Assembly (NCBI GenBank): GCA_022925895.1
Contig: JAKSYS010000324.1
Coordinates: 1 to 64,000 of the forward strand
Direction: 5' to 3'
Length of the DNA: 64,000 nucleotides
Source: Fragilaria crotonensis
Lineage: Eukaryota; Bacillariophyta; Fragilariophyceae; Fragilariales; Fragilariaceae
Below the pieces are notes generated by a model. It was not told where the DNA came from. It searched no databases and was given only the letters and a program-made list of their open reading frames with translations. The translations under genes and the position numbers were made by a program. Positions 55,120 to 64,000 of this stretch are shown here, piece by piece; positions within the stretch are counted from its first letter, which is position 1; every line of letters starts with the position of its first letter.

Positions 55120-58100
55120 CGGGTAAAATGTCGTCATGGTCGGTTACGCTGCTACGAAAATTGTACATTGTAAAATTGGGGCCGGCTAAATATATTTACA
55201 GTGGTAGACAAATTTAGAGAAAATCGTTGATCACAAGTGAGTGATCAACTTCTTGTTTGATGAGTGTTTCTGAGGAACACTCAGGAACACAAAGAAACGG
55301 TGCACGTCTGAAGAGTGCACGTCTGAAAAGGTGTACGTCTGAAGAGGTCGTACGAGGCCGAGCGTTGGGCGAGAAAATGGTCGTTTATGCAACGAACGAC
55401 ATGAAAACGATCGTTACAATTTCTGAGTGGGATATGATTCCCGTACGACAGTAACGATACGACGTATACTGTTTACTAGCCTAATGTGAAGTGTCGTACT
55501 GAATAATGTAGATAGTAAAATACGTAGGAGCGGTACTAAAAGTCTGTCACCCTCTTGAATCAGATCTCCGTAGAAATTGGTGATGGAGAAAGTAGGTGAT
55601 CAGGGAGTTTGCAAAAGATTTTGTCAAGGTGAGGATCAATCTTGGAGGATGTCTGAGTTTTGGTTAGGATGTCAGCAAGTTGAGAGTCACAAGGGATCCA
55701 ATAGAGTTGATGAGTACCATCTTGTTGGCCTTGGCGGGTGAAAGCGTCTTTCAATGTGGCGAGTTTTGCGAGTTAGTTTGCCATTCTTGGCAATTTGAAC
55801 AGTTGCTTCATTGTCAATCATAAGGACAGATGGGATTGTAGGTAAACGTTGGGATGATTCGCGCCATTGTTTAGTGCCAAGGTATGTCATATCATATAAA
55901 AGCATTCTGATGTGGGCAGTAGCCATAGTTGCAGAGCAGGCTGCCATGTATTCAGCTTCAGAGGTTGACATTGCAATTGGGGTAGGCATTGTTGAGTTGG
56001 CTTCAATGAGAGCACCATTGTGAAAGATCATGTATCCAACAGTTGATCTGCCAGTGTCAGGGCAATCTTGCCAGCTGGCATCAGAGAAGACAGTCAGGTC
56101 AGAGTATGGAATGCTGTGTTGGGCACAGATACTATAGATTGGGTTAGAGGTGCCATCAGGATAGAATTTCAAGGCATAGCTGGGTCGGCGTCTGAGATAG
56201 CCAAATAACCAGATAAGCGCGGAAGTCAAGTTCACGGGGCAGATGCAGGCTTTGCAAGTTTGCAGACTGCAAAAGGATATCGGCTCGTGTGTTATATGCT
56301 AGATAAAGTAGGGTGCATACGGCTGAGCGAAACGGGAGGCGGGAATGTCTTTTCTCAATTATAGACTTGTCATGATCGGTGACAGGGCGGTTATCTTTGG
56401 TGAAGACGTAATCGGGTGGGAAGGGAGTTTCGCGTTCAGGGAATTCGAATCTGGGTCATAACGTTGGAGAGCGTTTAAGACATAACGGTGTTGGTCTAGA
56501 GTGTAAGTGGAATCTTTGTGGCGGTGGATGCGCATTTGCAGGAACCATTGTGCAGGACCAAGGAATTTCACGTCAAAGCGGTTGCGGACGGAATCTTCGA
56601 AAGATTTCTCGATGGAATCATTGCTTCCAACATAAAGCATGTCATCAACGAATAGGAGGCGAAGCCATTGGTTGTGTTTGTCATAGTAAACAAAATAGGA
56701 TGGTTCTGCTTGGGATTGAATGAATCCTTGAGAGTAAAGCCATTCAGAGAATTCAATGTTCCAATATTTGCCTGAGTAGACAAGGCCATAGATTCCTTTG
56801 TCAAGAAGAAGTGGGACTCCAAAGTATTTGGCATATTCTGGGAAGTGGTAAGGTAAAGTGGCAGGATCACAAAGTGACGTCCAATAACTTTGGCTTGAAG
56901 ATAGGCTCCAATGAAGTCAGCACCTTTAAGGATGCGGCGGAAAGCACAGGTTTTGGATATGAGGAGCTTGACCTCTTGAAGATGCACAGGGTGACCATGT
57001 GTCTTCAAAAGGTTGAGGGATCTCAATTGGGATAGTGTTAGATTTATTTACTTTCTTGGTGTTTTCTCTCTTTGTTTGAGTAGTTGTTGCTGGTACTTTG
57101 CTTTAGTTTTCTTGATTCTTCTTTTCCATGTCGCCGCAACAAGGCGGGCTTTGAGTTTGTCAAGTTTGCCAGATGCTGTTTGCTTTGCTTTGAGCACAAG
57201 TTTAACTGGGATAATCAATTCATCTACATGGGGTTTCTGGCCAAGGATGAAGGTACCATGATCAATGAGGTTCTTGATTTCCATTTTGATTGCATGAAGC
57301 CAGGCAGAGCGGATGTCATCATCAAGTTTGAGGACAGCTTGAAAGGATTGGGGTTCTGGCAAGTATTTATCAACAGGGTCATCATTTTCTGTGGATGAGT
57401 CAGCAGAGGCATCAAGGGCAAGCATAGCAGTGTGGATAGGGTCAATGGAAGGTGGTGATTCAGCACATTCTTGGAAGTAAAGTGTCATCTCTTTCTGAAG
57501 GGGTGTGTGTCTCTTCTGGTGATGAGTGAGGTTGAGCAATTGAGGTGCAGGTGGTGTTGGACCAGGTTGTAGATCATCATCATCAGTGTCATCATCATTG
57601 TCAATAGTCTCAGTAGGAGGGGGATGCTTATCATTGTTAGTGGGTTCTTCAATGAAGGAAGAGGGATTGATTCCAAGGTTGGCAACAGATCCAGTCTGGT
57701 GAATGATGGTGGGTTCTGAATTCTCAACATTTTCAAGTCCATTAGGGTCCATGTGGGAGCGGATGGGAATGGCTCCAGCAAAGGGTTTGGAGTCAAAAGC
57801 AAGGGCAGAGCTGAAATCTTCATCAAAATAAGCGTCACGGGTTGTGATAATTCGTTGAGGATGGTCTGGGGAATAGACTAGCCAGCCAGCAGAGTTTTCA
57901 GGGAATCCAATAAAAGTTCCACGGGATGCGCGTTGGAGTTGTTGTTTATAAGTGATTAACTTGTTCCGAAAGGTCGGTTCGTAACGTTTGAAATAGGCTG
58001 GGCATCCAAATACGCGGAAGTTGATGAGGCTGGGTTTTCGGGCCATAACTATAGTGGAAGGGAGTTGTAGGATTTCCATCTTGATCAGTAACATTCTTTG

Positions 58101-61100
58101 CAGGGCAAGCATTGACAATTTGGACTGCATAGGCATGAGCATGGTGAAAGAAGGCACCTCCAAGTCTGGCAGTGTTGAGCAGAGTGTTTGCAATGTTGTG
58201 GACTTCTCTCCATTTGGCTTCACAAATTCCATTCATTTCTTGATGTTCAGGGGCTGCAGCTTCAACTTTGATTCCAAGATTGGTGCAAGTTGAGATGAAT
58301 TTGGTAGAAGTAAATGCTGTTCCAGCATCAGTGCGGATAAAGCGGACAGATTGGGTGCGCCAAGAAGTTCTGATTGTGTGAGCCAAGATTGCAGTGCAGT
58401 GAGAATGGATAAGGTGCTTTCAGTGGGTAGTCCAATCCAACCAGTTAGTTTGCCAGGAGTTGTCACAATGAAAAGGTAGGCAGAATAGTTAGTGCTAGTT
58501 GTCAGGCCAAACGGAATGGGTTTCAGAAGGTCAAGGTGAAGTTGATGGAATGGTTCTGAACCTTGGCGGAGTGGGACTTTGCTTCTGGCGTTTTTGGCTG
58601 ATTGAAATTCTGATTGGCCAAGTTTGAGTGTCAGTGGCTGGTGACAAATGTGATCATTCCAAACATGGTGAAGGGATCCAGTCATAAGATTGCGGAAATT
58701 ACGATGTGCAAGGCGACGGATGTGATCTCAAGTGGCAAGGTTGCAGTGGGTTGGTCTGGGTTTGATTGGTTGAAGTGTCCAAGTGTTGCTCAAAAGTGAT
58801 GGCAGGTGAGTTTGAAGTGTCATCAGAAGTTGTGTTGGGTTGGGAAGTCATGGAGAAAGCTTGTTCAGAGGGTAGCTCTTGAAGGATGGTTGGCCATGTG
58901 TATGTTGAGTTGTTGGGAAAACGGATTGTGGTTGCTCTGTTCTGGATGATGACTGTGAAGTTTTGGGTGGCAGAGATGGCAGTCAGGGAAAGCAGACGGT
59001 GACTAAGACCTTCAATGTAGTAAACATCAGCAAGACCAAGGATAGCTTTCTGTCCTTCTGTGGTTGTAAAGAAACAGTCAGTTGTGCCTTTGAAAGTGGA
59101 TATCTTGGTGGTTCCATCAGCAAGGGAAACAGGTACATGGCAGGGTTCAACATCATGGAGATCACTGAAAACAGGAGTGTAGTGACTTGTGGCACCACTG
59201 TCAGGGAGCCAATTATCAAGATCTGGTGGTCCAAAGCGCTGATATGCAGACATGGGATCATCTGGAAAGTATTCAATTGCATCAGTGCTGGGAGGTGAGT
59301 GTGACATGGAGGGTACAAAATCATTGTCAGTCAGTGATGGGTTGATTTCCATTTGGCAAGTTGGTATCAGGCCAGATTGTTGGTGGTCCATTGTTAAAGA
59401 CAGGGTTGGTGTTTGATGAAGCAAGGAAGGCTTGATGGTAATGAGTTGTTTCAGCATGAGGTGAAGATGAATCAGTGACAAAATAAGCTCTTTGATTTCT
59501 GGGAGCAGTGTTCTCATTATTGGTTGGTGATCTTGGTTTCCTCCATTTCTGTTATTGGTGTTCTGAGGTCTGTTAGTTGCAGTTGGGCATTGTCTTGCAT
59601 AGTGACCAGTTCTTCCACAATTGTTACAAACTATGTTGGTGGCATTATTGGGTGAAGGATTTGGCCGAAATGGGGTGGAATTGCTCTGCGGTCGACGCTG
59701 GTTGTTGGAATTTGATGAAGTTGGTCGCAAGGGCGGTCGGTTGCCATGATTCGGTCTAGGTGGCGGAGCGTTGCGACGATTGTTTTGGTGATTGTTCGGA
59801 CGGTTTGAATGCTGATTTTGGTTGCTCTGGGGTCTGATTGGTGGCCGATTGCTGCTGCTGTTTTGTTGGGTATAAGGTCGCAAATTGAGCTGAGAGCTTG
59901 ATGTTGTCGCGGGGTGAATTGTTTCTGGAAAGTCGGACGATGGGTAGGACGATGGAATTGTTGACGGGCAGCATTGGCATGTTGGTTATAATTGCGTTGA
60001 TTTTGTGATGGCAAAGTTAGGCCGCGGGATTCGTCAATATTCAAAAGATGGCTTCAAGTTCGGAGAAAGCGGGCAATTCTTCATCGTTAAGTTCGGCTCT
60101 GCGGAGGTCGGCATCAAAACGTTGGTAAGAGGCAGCATAAAAATGGTGACTTCCACCGCGAATGGCTCTTTAATAAGATCTGCGTCAGTATTGGGAATGC
60201 CGGCGTGGTAGCAATCGCGCGTCAAAACTCGGATGCGATTCAAATAGGAGGTTGCAACTTCATTGTGGCCTTGTTTAATTGAATAAAAGGCTCTTGTGCG
60301 TTCAACATGATCTGGAGTAAGGGCACAATGTCGGCGGAGAGTAAAGATTGCAGTTCTGGCATCTGGTGGCCATCAATAATGTTTCTGGCAAGGGTCACAA
60401 ACATGTGTAAAGATTAGTTGTAAATTGCAGTGCCAATGAAGGGATGGGAGTAGGAAATCTGTTTGGGCCAAAGATCAAAGACTTGGCGTGTCCAGGGAGA
60501 GATGTTACAAACGATGCGGAGGTTATCCATGAAGGCATTGAATTGTCGGCGTCGGGCGACAAGATCGGTTGGATAAGAAAGTTTGCGGAGATTGGCATTT
60601 TGGCATATTTCAAAAGGGTTTTAGTTAAATCTTCAATGGGTGGATAAGTGAAGTCAGTTCTGGTTGAAGAAGTTAGTGCATCTGGGGATTGCAAAGGGAT
60701 CTGAGGAGGGTCATCCTGTTGGTCTTCATTATCTTCATCATCAGTAAAGAATGTTTCATGAATTGGAGGATAGGCAAAAGTTGGATGTTTTGCAGGTTTG
60801 TCCTTTGCTGCAGGTTTGGAGGGATTGTCTGTCTTTGGTGAAGAGGATGTTTCAATTTGGGTGTCTGGTTGCACAGATTTTGGAGACAGAATTTGTGTTA
60901 CAGTTCGTGAAAGGCGTTTCAAAGGATTTTCGGCAGGTGTGTCAATTTCTTGAGCTTGGACGTCAGAAGATGGCTGATTTGCATCAATATTATGCGTTTC
61001 GTGTCGGGAAATGTCAGTTTCGGAAGAATTGTCAGAAGTATCTGGATCTGCAGTTTCTGGTTCAATTTCAGGGGGATTTTCTTCTTGAAGAGACGATCTA

Positions 61101-64000
61101 CGGGTGCGGACAACCATAAGGGCTGTGTGTTCACAAAAAGATGATTCTTGTTTGTCCAATTGAAATCTTACTACATTACAATTACTGCTGTCCATTCTTG
61201 TAGCATTTACACCAATGTGTCTGTACAGGCAAGAAGGATCAGGTAAGTTGCAAGTAGTAACCTGGTTGTTAAAGAGACTAGTGTTCACACCAGACTCACC
61301 AGGGGGGTTGCTCAAGATATTGGGTTCAGAGTCTTTGATGAAAGGATATTCAGGATGATTGTGTTGTTGCCAGTAATATGAAAAAGGATTGTGAGTGATC
61401 TGAGACAATGGGTTGCTGAGGGCATTCTCAAGGTGTGGGAGGGCCCAGGATCCATAGACATCGGTGGATCCACGTTTTGTAGTAATCACTTGGATGAGGC
61501 GAGTTGCAAGAGACAAGGGAATGGTTTTGGGATCATCAATGACATGATAAACAGGGTTTGGTTGGCGCCAAAGTTGGCTAGGATTGTTGGGGCAAGTCCA
61601 GGGATTGGCAGCATAACAGGTGTTCATTGGAATGCAGGCTTGATCATTGAAAAGCTGTTGGACTGTTGTTGTTGTGTAAGGTTTGATGGTCCCATTGTGT
61701 TGGTGAAAGATGATTGGTTTGTTCTCCTTGTTGTAGATAATAGGGAAAGTATGAGCACTTGGCAATGGAATAGGAAGCTCAGTTGGGGATCCTGGAGTGT
61801 AAGAGGGAGTTGACTGATGCTCTTGGGTGTTGCCTTGGTAGATAAGGACTTTGATTGGCAAGGGTGTTTGAGGTAGGACACATTGAGGGTCAGTGACATT
61901 GATGTTTGAAACAACTCTGAACATGGTGTATTCATGATCTGGCAGGAAATCAATGGAATGGTTGATGGTATCTGTCTTGATGGGGTCAAAGTTGGACTTA
62001 AGGGTTGCATAATCACAGTTTCCAATTGGGATGGTGAAGTTCTGAAGATCATTGGAAGTGAGCGGACGGCAGATGACAAAGTTGACGGCAATAGCAGTGG
62101 CTTTTGAATGCATGATTGATAACTGTTCAGGTGTAGGGTAATGTGGCCATTGGGAAGGCTGAGCAATTGTGATTCATGAGTAGATCAACAGGAGGAAGGG
62201 AACCAATGCAGATGTTTGAGGGTTGCAAATGTAAGTCATCTCCAGTTGTGAGTTTGGCAGTCAAAGTTGCATGTTGGCGGAGTGTTGCTGAGATTAAGAC
62301 ACGGGCAACATGGGAAGCAGATGGAGATATTCCAGTTGTAGGTTCTCCAAAACCGTTGACAAGCGGTGAATGAGTGAATGCAATGAGGGATGCAGAGTCC
62401 AAATGTGCAGGGGTTTGAATATGGGAAGTCCTGGTGCTGTCCAAAGTGGTATCATAGGGACTGGGAGTCATTGCTGATCTTGGAAGAATTTGATAATGAA
62501 GCGCGGGACATCTCTGAAGTTACTTCGGTTCGGGAAAAGTCGTAGAGCGGTCGCAAAAGTTGGGATATTGCGAATGATATCAGCAAGTTCAGGGGTTGGT
62601 GAGGGCATGAAGATGTTTGTCCCTGAATATAAAGGTGGATGAGGTACATCATTTTGAAGGCATAAAGGATGGATAGGGAGCATTCATGTCCAAAGGATCC
62701 AGGTTCATAGTCACTCAAAAGGATACAAATAATGATGGGGTGCCAGTGAGTTGAGATCTGTGCTCAGAAGAAAGATTGTCCATGACCAAATTGGTTGTTC
62801 TGTTGAAAGTGTTGGATGCATTGAATGAATTCCTCTTGATTGGGGTCTTTGTCAGATCCAGCAATTAAAATGGGATAAAGGTTGCACATCAGGTGGCGAA
62901 GATGTTCGGTCGTCAAGTCGCGAATGCATTGTTTGGTGACTGGATTTGACTGAATATAACGTAGGCAGAAGCTTGCAGCTGTGATACTTGAATCAACACA
63001 TGTTGGAAGGTTGCACATGGTGATTGGCCCATTGATATCATCTTGAAGAGTTGCATCAGCATAGAAAAGAAGTGAGGCATGTGGATTGGTTCTGGAATCC
63101 AAATCAGAATGGTGTTGCAAAAGGGAACATGATGGATTGGGTCCAAGACATTGTCTTCAGGGCAAGGGGTGTGCAGTTTGTCAAGGCGGTATGGAAGCTC
63201 CAAAGTTTCATCATCATCAGATAGCTCAAGAAATGCTGTGATTCCAGTTGATGTGGAAAGGCAATCAAAGGTACTGTCATGGCTGCTGCTCAAATTGGAA
63301 AACAAGGGACTGAAAAGTTCTGAATTGAGACTGATTGCTGGAGAAGGTGGTGCATCAAGATTCCTGGGTCCAGAGGTGTTGAAAGTTTTCAAATAATTGT
63401 CTCACATGGTTGAGTTCTGTTTCTGCTTGAAGGAGTTGAAGGGGTCTCAGTTTCATCATCATCAATTGAAATGGTGAATGGGATTGCAGCATTGATAGGT
63501 GGCTTGACATAAAAGGGTTGGCAACATTGATGGGAGTTGCAAATTGCTTGGACTTGGACTTGGCTGGGGTGAGGCCTTGCTGGTCTTGGAATATTTTTCG
63601 TCATTTTTATATTTTTGGTAGCTTTTCTGGTTGTCATCCTGTCCATGAGAGTTAGGGAATCCAAAGTTTTAACTGTGAAGGAATCTGGGATAAATGAGCT
63701 GGTGTCTGTGCTGTCATCATTGTCTGAGGAATCTGGGACTGAGTAGGGAGAGTTTTGAATCATTGGGAGTGCATCAAGTTGTTTTGGAGATTCCTTTTTG
63801 TCGCCGTTGCTTTGTTCTTCAACTTCAACTTCAATGGGAACTTTTTGTGCTTTGGTGGGCAACGTCTGATCGCGAACGGAAAGGCATAATTGTTTGGGAC
63901 ACGGGCAGTAGATGGAGAAGACACTTGAAGCATTAACTACGTCACTATCGTCGTCGTCATCGTCATCCATATCGTCATCGCGATAAATGTTGGTCGTGGA
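55120..64000 (-). mobile_element. Degraded Ty1/Copia LTR retrotransposon (diatom CoDi-like), partial
   Basis: Fossil element on the minus strand, running off the right edge of the window. The 3' LTR is taken as about 55120-55549: the inner edge at 55549 is set by an LTR-type CA end next to a polypurine-like tract (minus strand); the outer edge is uncertain. Parts, in minus-strand order from right to left: a long gag-like 5' region (about 64.0-59.9 kb), nucleocapsid zinc knuckle and protease (about 59.7-58.8 kb), integrase (about 58.7-57.5 kb), reverse transcriptase (about 57.4-56.3 kb), RNase H (about 56.2-55.7 kb). Integrase before reverse transcriptase is the Copia order. The copy is broken, with several (about five or more) breaks. 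Age looks moderate: domains are still easy to read. The other LTR is outside the window. Confidence 0.85.

Overview
The window looks like nuclear DNA of a diatom, most likely a pennate one. Supporting signs are gametolysin-type (M11) secreted proteases with long Pro-Thr-Ser tails, short GT-AG introns of about 65-140 bp, a Copia retroelement of the diatom CoDi type, and small GPI-anchor-like surface proteins. Host genes are sparse and the space between them is full of repeats. No rRNA, tRNA or CRISPR array was recognised.

Layout. 1-5.7 kb: no credible gene; two minisatellites with the same 40-bp period. 5.7-8.1 kb: five-exon M11 protease gene (copy 1). 8.1-11.3 kb: gene-poor, with a foldback element. 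11.3-22.6 kb: a 5'-truncated, broken second M11 copy, split by a 9,009-bp CACTA/Plavaka-like DNA transposon (12,992-22,000) with 10-bp perfect terminal inverted repeats and an AA target duplication. 24.6-27.1 kb: third M11 copy, also damaged. 28.0-31.0 kb: two small secreted, probably GPI-anchored proteins. 32.0-42.3 kb: a 10.3-kb element with LINE-type endonuclease, reverse transcriptase and RNase H regions, unusually bounded by inverted repeats that carry GGGGTTAATTAACCCC palindromes. 42.6-43.8 kb: putative organelle-targeted helical-repeat protein. 44.8-48.6 kb (minus strand): an intact full-length ABCC/MRP transporter, the clearest intact host gene here. 49.8-54.7 kb: a 4.8-kb palindrome with arms of about 2.2 kb. 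55.1 kb to the window end (minus strand): a degraded Copia element whose second LTR lies outside the window.

How the parts relate. The three M11 copies arose by local duplication; copies 1 and 2 also share their 3' flank, including a hairpin with a compensatory base-pair change. All three carry lesions, and copy 1 may be rescued by an alternative splice donor. The most novel-looking items are the TIR-bounded LINE-like element, whose C-terminus has two PCNA-binding-like (PIP-box) motifs, and the large DNA transposon combining a DDE-type transposase, a Ulp1-like protease, a second cysteine-protease-like domain and spliced accessory ORFs.
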